DNA of 10,034 nucleotides from Anaerolineales bacterium (lineage in GTDB: Bacteria; Chloroflexota; Anaerolineae; Anaerolineales; E44-bin32). How positions within the stretch are numbered: the stretch's first letter is position 1; every line of letters starts with the position of its first letter. A model generated the notes under the pieces. It searched no databases, had not been told where the DNA came from, and saw only the letters and a program-made list of their open reading frames with translations. Positions 1-6,451 of this stretch are shown one piece after another. Location of the stretch: contig JAHFAU010000064.1 in the NCBI GenBank assembly GCA_023250385.1, forward strand, positions 1-10,034, given 5' to 3'. Both the position numbers and the translations under genes were made by a program.

Positions 1-437
1 GCGGCCGCGGTCCCGGTCGCCACGAAAAACCCGGACAGCATCACCAAGAATGCCGGGACCATGACCCAATAGGAGAGTAAGTTCAGCCTGGGAAACGCCA
101 TATCGCGGGCGCCGATCATCAGCGGAATCAGGAAGTTGCCCAGCGCGCCCGACAGGATTGGGATGATGAAGAAGAAGATCATGATGGTGCCGTGCATCGT
201 CACCAACGCCGGATAGGCTTCAGGGGCGAGGATATTGCCGGAGTTTGCATACAGCAGTTTGCCGATGACCGGGATCTCCCGCCACGGCCAGGCGAGTTGG
301 GTACGCATCAGAATGGCGAGAGTGCCGCCCAAGCTGAAGAAAGCCAGGGCAGTAAACAGGAACTGCCTGCCGATGACTTTGTGATCGGTGGAGAACACGT
401 AGCGGCGGATGAAACTTAGCTCAGTGGTCGTTGTCAT
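1..437 (-). CDS. ctaD: Cytochrome c oxidase subunit I (haem-copper oxidase), N-terminal part; runs off the left edge
   Basis: This is the catalytic membrane subunit that reduces oxygen to water with electrons from subunit II. Only the first 145 codons are in the window. The ATG at 437 opens a frame with no stop to the left edge. The start of the family is clear: STDHKVIG at residues 17-24, then a first membrane helix at about 26-45. MHGTIMIFFF at 81-90 carries His82, the expected low-spin haem a ligand. It is followed by the loop SGALGNFLIPLMIGARDMAFPRLN (in two parts, 96-108 and 109-119). The CuB histidines and proton-channel residues lie off the window, so the oxidase subtype cannot be settled. 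It begins 7 bases after the subunit II stop, with AAGGG just upstream of the ATG, so it is co-translated with subunit II. Identity is certain; completeness is unknown. Confidence 0.95.
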   Translation of the reverse strand, partial: MTTTTELSFIRRYVFSTDHKVIGRQFLFTALAFFSLGGTLAILMRTQLAWPWREIPVIGKLLYANSGNILAPEAYPALVTMHGTIMIFFFIIPILSGALGNFLIPLMIGARDMAFPRLNLLSYWVMVPAFLVMLSGFFVATGTAA

Positions 438-444
438 CAGCCCT

Positions 445-1119
445 TCACTCTCCCGCCTGCCGGGCGGCAAGCTCAACCAACCAGCCTTCGAAGGCCGCCG
501 GGTCCTCGAGCGTCACCAGGCCCCGCATGCGATAGTGGCCGAGCCCGCACAGCTCGGCGCAGGCGAGCTCGTATTCCCCTCCCTGGGTCGCTTGAAACCA
601 GAGCCGGACCGGGCGCCCCGGCACAGCGTCTTGCTTCACCCTCAGCACCGGTATGAAAAAGCTGTGAATGACATCGGTCGATTGCAGGTGCACGATCACC
701 GGCACCCCGACCGGGAAGTGGAGCACATTGATCGGGGCCGCCAGGTCGTCGGCGGTTCCCAGCAGGCCATCGGGACCGGGATAGGTAGCGTTCCATTCGA
801 ACTGGTTCGCCGAAACTCCGACCAGCTGGGCTCGTGATTCATCAGGAAAGGCAATCTTGGCCTGCCGCCAGGTTCCATATTGGAAAACCGCCAGGCCGAA
901 CAGCATCAATCCGGGCACGATCGTCCACGTGGCCTCAACCGTACGGTTTCCATGAATGAAGGTCGCCCGGCGACCTTCTCGGTGCCGGTAGCGGACTAGG
1001 AACGTGATCAGGATCCCTTCAACCAGAACGAATGCCACCCCGGTTACGATCAATACGACCGTAAACAGCCGATCAATAGGACCGGCAATGGTGGAGACAC
1101 CTGGAACTAAGCCACCCAT
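445..1119 (-). CDS. ctaC: Cytochrome c oxidase subunit II with CuA site
   Basis: This subunit receives electrons from a periplasmic or extracytoplasmic donor and passes them through the binuclear CuA centre to subunit I. The 224-aa protein has two membrane helices (about 18-42 and 66-84) and then a cupredoxin domain. All CuA ligands are visible: His152 in DVIHSFF, and CAELCGLGHYRM at 187-198 giving Cys187, Glu189, Cys191, His195 and Met198. An acidic, glycine-rich insertion (about 112-126) follows the FEW motif, where typical subunits have a tighter loop. There is no fused cytochrome c domain and no cleavable signal peptide. The ATG at 1119 has GGAGG five bases upstream. The blue-copper lipoprotein gene ends 66 bases before it and subunit I starts 7 bases after it, so the natural electron donor may be that lipoprotein (inference). 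Confidence 0.96.
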   Translation of the reverse strand: MGGLVPGVSTIAGPIDRLFTVVLIVTGVAFVLVEGILITFLVRYRHREGRRATFIHGNRTVEATWTIVPGLMLFGLAVFQYGTWRQAKIAFPDESRAQLVGVSANQFEWNATYPGPDGLLGTADDLAAPINVLHFPVGVPVIVHLQSTDVIHSFFIPVLRVKQDAVPGRPVRLWFQATQGGEYELACAELCGLGHYRMRGLVTLEDPAAFEGWLVELAARQAGE

Positions 1120-1185
1120 TCAGGCCTCCGGCTCGGGATCTCGCGGCCGCGCCCGCAATTCAAGCTCCGCGGGCCGCTCGTTCGG
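1120..1185 (-). other. Intercistronic gap with a small GC-rich hairpin
   Basis: Between the blue-copper gene and subunit II lie 66 bases holding the subunit II ribosome-binding site (GGAGG, about 1125-1129). They also hold a possible stem of GCCCGC (1151-1156) and GCGGGC (1169-1174) around a 12-base loop. No T-run follows, so it does not look like an intrinsic terminator. A role in mRNA processing or differential expression is possible but unsupported. Confidence 0.3.
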
Positions 1186-1953
1186 CTAGCTTCCGGTGTA
1201 CGTGAATTCAATCTGCTCCGTCCCGCCCTCGGCTACCGAGACGGAGATCGTTTGAGTGCCATACAGCTCATGCCAGGCCTCAACCACGTAGTCACCGGCC
1301 GGCAGCCCGCTGATCGAGAAGCTGCCGTCGCTCCCGCTCACCGCAAAGAACGGATGGTTGAGCACTCCGATGTAGCCAAGCATCCAGTCGTGCACGTCGC
1401 ATTCCACCGGGATCATCACCTCGGGGGTGGGGAAGGATTTCTCCGAATCCATCACAACCGGTTGGCCAAGGTTGAAGGGCCGATTATTGACCGGCATGGG
1501 ATGAATGTTGTGCAGAATGCCATCGCTGTTCCGGATGATCAGGGTCTGACCGGCTTGGATCCCCAGGACATGCGGGTGGTAGCGGCAGCCGTTTTGATCC
1601 AAGAGCACCCCTTCACTCGGTACCGGCCACTCCTGATCGGGAAGCCCTTCCTTGACGTACACGAAGACGTTCTGCAGGGTTCCATTGGAGTTGGCGATCA
1701 CCAATTCAGTGAATGCTCCCTCCGGATACTTGTCGGCGCAGATCGGTTCTGCATCCATCAAGATCGGCTCGGCTTCCGGCGCAGTCCCGGTGAACTTGAT
1801 CACCCCGCTGATGGTTGCCCCTGCTGGGGTGGCGGCCGGTGGAGATTCCGCCTCTCCCCCGGAGGGGGAAGGCGGCTCCGCACCGCCTCCGCAGGCTGCG
1901 AGCGCCAGCGCGACGCCCAAAACGATCAGCAGTTCAGATGCACGACGCAACAT
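1186..1953 (-). CDS. Blue-copper (cupredoxin) lipoprotein with C-terminal carboxypeptidase-regulatory-like domain, copy B
   Basis: A probable one-electron carrier anchored by lipid on the outer face of the cytoplasmic membrane. The 255-aa protein starts with a lipoprotein signal (LAAC, Cys21) and a Pro/Ser/Ala-rich tether to about residue 47. A beta-sandwich with a type 1 copper site follows: His148 in LHNIH, then CDVHDWM giving Cys185, His188 and Met191. The Cys-x2-His-x2-Met spacing is that of amicyanin and is shorter than plastocyanin's. Residues 200-250 look like a small regulatory-type beta-sandwich (SGSDGSFSISGLPAGDY, conserved WH at 227-228). Two further cysteines (72 and 123) are shared with the paralogue at 8223-9005 and may form a disulfide. 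AAGGAG lies six bases before the ATG. It sits directly upstream of cytochrome c oxidase, suggesting it feeds CuA; that link is inferred. Confidence 0.9.
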   Translation of the reverse strand: MLRRASELLIVLGVALALAACGGGAEPPSPSGGEAESPPAATPAGATISGVIKFTGTAPEAEPILMDAEPICADKYPEGAFTELVIANSNGTLQNVFVYVKEGLPDQEWPVPSEGVLLDQNGCRYHPHVLGIQAGQTLIIRNSDGILHNIHPMPVNNRPFNLGQPVVMDSEKSFPTPEVMIPVECDVHDWMLGYIGVLNHPFFAVSGSDGSFSISGLPAGDYVVEAWHELYGTQTISVSVAEGGTEQIEFTYTGS

Positions 1954-1984
1954 TCAGTTCTCCTTGGCGAGCCCGTCGCCCGAT

Positions 1985-2013
1985 AGCATAGATACCCGAA
2001 CCAGATTCGTCAA
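1985..2013 (-). promoter_or_regulatory. Candidate sigma70 promoter for the blue-copper / cytochrome oxidase genes
   Basis: On the minus strand, TTGACG (2008-2013) and TATGCT (1985-1990) are separated by exactly 17 bases. The -35 matches the consensus at 5 of 6 positions and the -10 at 4 of 6. The expected start point near 1978 would give a leader of about 25 bases containing the AAGGAG site and the ATG at 1953. The -35 overlaps the last codons of the preceding cytochrome gene. This would let copy B and the oxidase be transcribed apart from the upstream genes. It is read by eye only. Confidence 0.5.
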
Positions 2014-3563
2014 GATCGGACCCGGCGATACAGCCACCACTCACCGGCCCCTACGCCCAGCACCGCCAAGCCCGCATACAGGTACGCGGCGATCGGGGTC
2101 GGCTGCTCAAGCACCAGGTTGTTCCAGGACGAGAGCGATAGCCGAGTACCAGTTTCGCCCTTCGAGCCATCCCAGGCCTGGAAAGCAATCGGGATGAATT
2201 GACCTGGTTTCACTTCGATGTCGTCTGGGTCGCCGGTCGACAGCGGCCGGGTAAGAATCAGCCGATACCGCCCATCGGTCCAATCTGCGCCGGCCGCGAC
2301 GTTGGTGTTCGCCTGGGCCGCCGGCTCGGTCTTCAGCCCTGTCCCGATGAACTCCTGCACCTGGTCACTGGCATGCCATACCCACAGGTTCACTGGATTC
2401 CCCGGTTGGCCCCAGGCGAAGTATGGTTTCGCTACACCTTCCCCCAGCATGGCGGGCATTTGCACCGCTAAGCCATCAGCGAACGGTCCCACATTCTGGG
2501 GAAAGGTCTCCAGGTCTACGTAGGTACCGGCCTGGGGCAGCACATCGATTCCTCCGCCCTGTGTATCTTGAAACGGATCGTCCCACTCGATGAGCAGCGC
2601 CAGGTTCGTTGAGTTGTAAAGTGCGCGGGCGGTGACCGCGTCCACTCCAGGGGTCTGCCAGCGCGGGCCAACAATCACCTGCCCGGTCAGGAAATACGAG
2701 GTCGGGTCGGCCTGATCCCACAATGGGTCGTCTGGGTCCGTCGGCAGGTCTTGGGATGTAAACGCAGCCTGCAGCACACTCTCCCCGCTGGGTTCACCGG
2801 TCTGCAGCGAACGCACGTAGGCCGCCAAAGCCCAGCGCTGCTCTTCATCGATGACGTCGTAGAACGAAGGCATCGGCGTCCCGTCCATGCCGGTCGAGAA
2901 GCGGGTGTAGATGCTCACCAAATCGCTTCCACCCTTGTAGCGCCAGGCTTTGGTCAGGTCGGCAGGGCGGATCGGCCGATCGGTTTCATCCGTCAGCGAT
3001 AGCGCCGAGGAACCGTTTCCGCGCCCCTGCTCGCCATGGCACTTCCAACATTGCAACTCCTGGAATTGAATGGCGCCCTCTTCGATCATCCCGGCGGTCA
3101 CTCGGGGTGGGTCGGGGATCGCAATGACCGGGGGATCATAGGTGCCCCAGAATGGGACAAAGCTGGTCGTGAGGTAATCGACCACCGCTTCGACCTCGGC
3201 TTCGCTCAACACGCCTTCCCAACGCGGCATGGCGGTGCCCCGCACTCCCTGCTTCACGATCGTGATCACATCTTCACGAAGTGGGAGCTCTCCCGAGGCA
3301 GTGGTCCGAAAGCGAAACTGCCCCAGAGTGAAGTTGCGGGGCCGGGGATTGAGATAACGGGCGACCGGACCGTTGCCGTCCCCGTTCTCACCATGGCAGA
3401 AAGCACAGCGCTCCAAATAAATCGACTTCCCATCTACAGAGGGCTGGGCAGACGCCGGTGACTTGCTGGAGTGGAGCGCCGAGAGCACAAGCGCGAGTCC
3501 CAGCCCGGCCAGAGCGGCCGGCAGCGAGCGGCGCAGCACTGGAGCAAACGGGAGCCTATTCAC
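2010..3563 (-). CDS. Dihaem cytochrome c fused to an ethylbenzene-dehydrogenase-gamma-like haem b domain, membrane-anchored
   Basis: A 517-aa extracytoplasmic electron-transfer protein. In order: signal peptide (about 1-40); cytochrome c domain 1 with CAFCH at 53-57 and Met112 as likely axial ligand; domain 2 with CWKCH at 172-176 and Met231; a domain like the haem b subunit of ethylbenzene dehydrogenase and its relatives (about 278-487, with PYFAWG and PVNLWVW at 381-396); and a C-terminal helix (about 489-510) ending in basic residues. Known relatives are gamma subunits of type II DMSO-reductase-family enzymes (EbdC, SerC, NxrC types), usually about 200 aa without haem c, so this is a fusion. 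The start is a GTG at 3563, overlapping the previous stop by eight bases; the frame stays open upstream to an apparent ATG at 3803, but that part is only a shadow of the neighbour. A partial paralogue lies at 9066-10034. Confidence 0.9.
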   Translation of the reverse strand: MNRLPFAPVLRRSLPAALAGLGLALVLSALHSSKSPASAQPSVDGKSIYLERCAFCHGENGDGNGPVARYLNPRPRNFTLGQFRFRTTASGELPLREDVITIVKQGVRGTAMPRWEGVLSEAEVEAVVDYLTTSFVPFWGTYDPPVIAIPDPPRVTAGMIEEGAIQFQELQCWKCHGEQGRGNGSSALSLTDETDRPIRPADLTKAWRYKGGSDLVSIYTRFSTGMDGTPMPSFYDVIDEEQRWALAAYVRSLQTGEPSGESVLQAAFTSQDLPTDPDDPLWDQADPTSYFLTGQVIVGPRWQTPGVDAVTARALYNSTNLALLIEWDDPFQDTQGGGIDVLPQAGTYVDLETFPQNVGPFADGLAVQMPAMLGEGVAKPYFAWGQPGNPVNLWVWHASDQVQEFIGTGLKTEPAAQANTNVAAGADWTDGRYRLILTRPLSTGDPDDIEVKPGQFIPIAFQAWDGSKGETGTRLSLSSWNNLVLEQPTPIAAYLYAGLAVLGVGAGEWWLYRRVRS

Positions 3564-4353
3564 TGGCCGCGGACTCTGGCCGGCGGGGCTCGACCCCGGC
3601 AGTCTGATATTCGGCAGCAATGATCTTCCAGATCTGTTCGTCGCTAAGCTCACCGGCCCAGGCCGGCATCGCCGAATCCCATGGGCTGCCCTGGCTGGGC
3701 AGGCCGATTCCGCCTTCGCGCACCCGCCAAAAGGCATACGCTTCGATGACGGTCGCGATCGTGTCCTCTGAGCTGAAGTTTGCCGGCCGCAGCCGGAACC
3801 CATAAGCCATTGGACCCTCCCCGTTTGCCGGCGTTCCGTGACAGGGGCGGCAGTTGATCTGAAAGAGCACCCGCCCTTCCTGGATCACCGCCGGATCGAC
3901 GGTCCCATCCGGGTTGCGGAACGGGTTGGTCAGGCTCTGATACTCGAATGGAATGGTCGGGTGTGCGATGCGCAAACTGGTCGGAGCGCTGGTCGCCGGC
4001 AGGCTGCTGGAATACACGGCCCAGCCCGCCAGCAATGGCAGTGCGCCCAACACGGCCCATCGGGCGTAGCCGATCGCTCGATCGAGCGGAGTGCGAATCG
4101 CTTGCGGCCCGCGGATGAACGATCGAATGGGCTGCCAGAACGCTTGCAGCCGGCGTTCGTCGGCGGCCAGGTAGACCAAAACACCGATAAACGTGAGTGC
4201 CTGATAGATCACCATGAGCGCGCCGGGCACCGGCAGCGGCGCGTCTCGATGAGCGATCAGCATGGAGAGGTACGGGACCCCCAGCCGCAGCAGCAGGTTG
4301 ACCCCGATCACGGTCAGAATGACCATCCAAAACAGCGAAAGCCGGCGGGTCAT
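3556..4353 (-). CDS. Membrane-anchored monohaem cytochrome c
   Basis: The 265-aa protein has three predicted membrane helices (about 8-30, 45-62 and 98-116) joined by a basic cytoplasmic loop (67-92). An outward-facing cytochrome c domain follows, with CRPCH at 168-172 and Met229 (SAMPAW) as probable sixth ligand. It resembles membrane cytochromes that dock soluble carriers, but I recognise no named family. It is followed directly by the dihaem/EBDH-like gene, whose GTG overlaps its stop by eight bases, so the two are very likely made together. No clear Shine-Dalgarno site precedes the ATG at 4353. That ATG lies at the edge of a perfect 10-bp inverted repeat (4343-4372), so translation may be controlled. 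A later ATG at codon 10 would remove the basic N-terminus and is less likely. Confidence 0.9.
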   Translation of the reverse strand: MTRRLSLFWMVILTVIGVNLLLRLGVPYLSMLIAHRDAPLPVPGALMVIYQALTFIGVLVYLAADERRLQAFWQPIRSFIRGPQAIRTPLDRAIGYARWAVLGALPLLAGWAVYSSSLPATSAPTSLRIAHPTIPFEYQSLTNPFRNPDGTVDPAVIQEGRVLFQINCRPCHGTPANGEGPMAYGFRLRPANFSSEDTIATVIEAYAFWRVREGGIGLPSQGSPWDSAMPAWAGELSDEQIWKIIAAEYQTAGVEPRRPESAASE

Positions 4354-4372
4354 GTTCGGATCTGACCCGCCG
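4343..4372 (-). promoter_or_regulatory. Perfect 10-bp inverted repeat straddling a start codon
   Basis: CGGCGGGTCA (4343-4352 on the plus strand) and TGACCCGCCG (4363-4372) are exact reverse complements separated by ten bases. In the minus-strand transcript they form a GC-rich stem with a 10-base loop (GAUCCGAACA). The A of the AUG of the monohaem cytochrome gene (4353) is the last loop base and its U and G are paired. Either the hairpin hides the start site or it is an intercistronic RNA stem. There is no T-run for termination. Confidence 0.6.
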
Positions 4373-4407
4373 ACCGGGCTCCCACGGGCCGCAGCAGGAA
4401 TTGGAGA

Positions 4408-5532
4408 TTATTCAACCGGCAGCACTCCGGCACTTTCTTGCAGGAACGCGATCAGGTCCGCGACTTGCTTCACGGTCAGCAGTTCGCCAAAGTTGCCCGG
4501 CATCAGGCTGGGGATGTCCGGGTAGCGGCGCTCGCGCTGGAGGTCTGACTTCTGCACCACAGTTTGCGCCCCCTGTTTGTCGACGACTGTGATACTGGCA
4601 TCGTCCTCGGCCTTGATCAATCCGGAGAGCACGGACCCATCGGACAGTTGGAGCTGGATCGGCTCATATCCGCCCGCCGCGATGGCTGCGCTTGGGTTCA
4701 TGATCGACTCGAAGATGTAAGCGAGGGTCTGAGTCCCGGCGACATCGGTCAGTTCGGGGCCAACCTTCCCGCCCTGCCCGGCGACCGTGTGGCACTGCAC
4801 GCAACCGGCCGGCCCGGCCGAATCGGAAAAGAGCGCCCGCCCTGCGGCCGGGTCACCGACCAGGACGAGGGAGAACGGAGACTCCGCCCCGGCTTGGGCC
4901 GCCGCTGCATTGCGGATCGCGGCCGGCAGCTCGATCGCCACCGGATCCGGCGCGCAGCCCTGGGCCTGCAAGTACACGATCACTGCGCTTACTTCATCGA
5001 CCGAGAGACTGATGGGTGGCAGGTAGACCTTAGGCATTGCGGCCGAGAAGCCTTCTACGATGTAGGCTTCTGGCTCCGCTAGCGATTCGACGAGGTAATC
5101 GGTGGCGGTCTGAATCTGAGTGGCGCCCGCGGCCTGCCGCTCGGCGACCCGCAAGTCACGGGCCTTGGCGCAGACGTCGGCGTGATTCGGGCCACGCACG
5201 GCCGAGCCGCGGTCGCCGAGGCTGTGACAGGTGCTGCATTTTCCTTTTCCCCAATAAATCGCCTCTCCGGCCTCGACGCTGATCCCTTCGGCGGCAGCGA
5301 CCCGGATCTCGCCGCCCGAGATGCGGGTCACCAGCGCCCCCATGTAGACAAACAGCCCGAGCATGACCAACACAAATAGTCCTGTGCGGATCCCCGGCCA
5401 CAGGTAGGCTGCAAGTCCGGCCGCGGCCAAGAACCAGAGAATCCACGGCAACAGCACCGGCGGCAAGTCGGCCAGCAGCGCGATAAAACTTGTCAGACAG
5501 ACCAGTCCCGCCGCAACTCGGAGCAGCCTCAT
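4408..5532 (-). CDS. Membrane-anchored dihaem cytochrome c with a planctomycete-type haem domain
   Basis: A 374-aa protein. Residues 5-68 form two or three membrane helices. Haem domain 1 has CSTCH at 99-103 with Met166 (SAAMPK) as likely ligand. Haem domain 2 has CVQCH at 244-248, followed by KVGPEL, a SIMNPSAAI segment, a small beta-rich insert (about 288-335) and Met344 (SLMPGNF). That order matches the 'putative haem-binding domain, Pirellula/Verrucomicrobium type' (TIGR02603) as I know the family. The start chosen is the ATG at 5532, because it overlaps the previous stop as ATGA and a GGGAG lies eight bases upstream; the frame stays open to 5628, but that extension lies within the neighbour's coding sequence. 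It probably carries electrons between periplasmic donors and membrane oxidases (inference). Confidence 0.9.
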   Translation of the reverse strand: MRLLRVAAGLVCLTSFIALLADLPPVLLPWILWFLAAAGLAAYLWPGIRTGLFVLVMLGLFVYMGALVTRISGGEIRVAAAEGISVEAGEAIYWGKGKCSTCHSLGDRGSAVRGPNHADVCAKARDLRVAERQAAGATQIQTATDYLVESLAEPEAYIVEGFSAAMPKVYLPPISLSVDEVSAVIVYLQAQGCAPDPVAIELPAAIRNAAAAQAGAESPFSLVLVGDPAAGRALFSDSAGPAGCVQCHTVAGQGGKVGPELTDVAGTQTLAYIFESIMNPSAAIAAGGYEPIQLQLSDGSVLSGLIKAEDDASITVVDKQGAQTVVQKSDLQRERRYPDIPSLMPGNFGELLTVKQVADLIAFLQESAGVLPVE

Positions 5533-5924
5533 CCGGCGGGCTCCCGCTCCGGCTCGGGCGGGGTCAAGCTCAGCTTGAACGGCTCCGTCGAGTTTTCCCA
5601 GGCCTCCGGATCGAACCGGACCAGCCATTCGCCGATGGCAGCTCTTTGCTTGGGGGTGAGCGAAGCAACCGATTCTTTGCCGAGGGAGCTTTCTTCCGAG
5701 GCGTAGCTGGCGACCCCGGTCTGCGGATCTACCAGGATGGACGATACTCCTACGGAGTAGAAACCTCGCAGTTTGCCGTACAAGGCATAGCCGGAGACAA
5801 CGACCGCAGTATAGGGATCACCCTGCCCGTCGGTTCGCACGCCTTCGATCCGGGCCGCTTCGCTCGTTCCTTCGCCCAGGAGCTGGTCACCCTTAAACAG
5901 GAGGTGTGCATACCATTGGGCCAT
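5529..5924 (-). CDS. Unrecognised 131-aa protein of the oxidase cluster
   Basis: I do not recognise this family. The protein has 131 residues, no membrane helix, no signal peptide, no CXXCH motif and no cysteine. It starts MAQWYAHLLF and ends in a Pro/Glu-rich tail (about 121-130). A central segment (38-72) has alternating small and hydrophobic residues that suggest beta-structure. The case for it being real is its packing: its ATG overlaps the upstream stop by one base (TGATG) and its stop overlaps the downstream ATG as ATGA. AGGA lies just upstream of the start. The frame is open as far as 6239, but that region is the neighbour's coding sequence. Its position between a bd-like oxidase and a cytochrome suggests an assembly factor or small cytoplasmic subunit; this is a guess. 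Confidence 0.78.
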   Translation of the reverse strand: MAQWYAHLLFKGDQLLGEGTSEAARIEGVRTDGQGDPYTAVVVSGYALYGKLRGFYSVGVSSILVDPQTGVASYASEESSLGKESVASLTPKQRAAIGEWLVRFDPEAWENSTEPFKLSLTPPEPEREPAG

Positions 5925-6448
5925 CAGTCCTGCCCGGAGGCCGGCGATAGCTCCGGACGCACGAGGGGCGGCTTCATGTCGCCCTGCTCCCCCAATCCCG
6001 CCAACCAAAACACAAATCCAACCAGAGCAACGAACGCTGCTACGATGCCTGCGATGACCCGCGCCATCACCGCCATACTCGGGGTGAATGAGTTCGCAGA
6101 TGTGTCGCGCAGGACTCCAAAGATATGCCAGTCCTCGCGTAAGCCGGAGCGGATGAAACCCATCAGACTCATCAGCATCACGACCCCGACCACCAGCAGG
6201 ATCAACGCGTACTGGCTGCGGCTGCTCATCTTTCCCCACTGAATTGTCCCAATCTCCTGGGCGCCGCGCAGCAAGACAATGTCAATGGCGGTGACAAAGA
6301 CCAGGCTGGACATCGTGATCAGCCACTGGGCGACCGCAATGTTGCGCAGGAACGGATTGGCCTGGGTCATGACCACGAACCCGTACGGCCCGAGGATCAG
6401 CACCGAGTTGACCACGGTCGCCCCCAGGTAGACGAGCTGGCCGACCAC
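5924..6448 (-). CDS. Four-helix membrane protein following the bd-like oxidase
   Basis: The 174-aa protein has four predicted membrane helices (about 5-27, 38-60, 78-100 and 128-150) and a short polar C-terminus. A conserved-looking segment, IRSGLREDWHIF at 99-110 followed by RDTSANSFTP, lies between helices 3 and 4. No haem c motif is present. The start is GTG at 6448. It lies in the same reading frame as the upstream oxidase subunit, separated from it only by a TGA and one glycine codon, so it may be a continuation of that protein or a tightly coupled second subunit. It takes the place where cydB would be expected, but is about half the length of CydB and I see no similarity to it. The next gene overlaps its stop by one base. 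Confidence 0.85.
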   Translation of the reverse strand: MVGQLVYLGATVVNSVLILGPYGFVVMTQANPFLRNIAVAQWLITMSSLVFVTAIDIVLLRGAQEIGTIQWGKMSSRSQYALILLVVGVVMLMSLMGFIRSGLREDWHIFGVLRDTSANSFTPSMAVMARVIAGIVAAFVALVGFVFWLAGLGEQGDMKPPLVRPELSPASGQD

Positions 6449-6451
6449 GCC

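Noticed and set aside
1151..1174. Intrinsic terminator after blue-copper gene B
   Set aside because: The stem is only 6 bp with a 12-base loop and no T-run follows.
1252..1986. A long plus-strand open frame (244 codons) opposite blue-copper gene B
   Set aside because: Antisense shadow in GC-rich DNA; the minus-strand frame has a lipobox, copper ligands and a ribosome-binding site.
3564..3803. An 80-codon N-terminal extension of the dihaem/EBDH-like protein from an ATG at 3803
   Set aside because: It lies wholly inside the monohaem cytochrome gene in another frame, is Arg/Pro/Ser-rich, and the GTG at 3563 directly begins a good signal peptide.
5533..5628. A 32-codon extension of the planctomycete-type cytochrome
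   Set aside because: It is inside the upstream gene and polar; the ATGA overlap and the helix beginning MRLLRV fit the later start.
5925..6239. A 105-codon extension of the 131-aa protein
   Set aside because: It overlaps the four-helix membrane gene in another frame and has a low-complexity shadow composition; the TGATG junction marks the real start.
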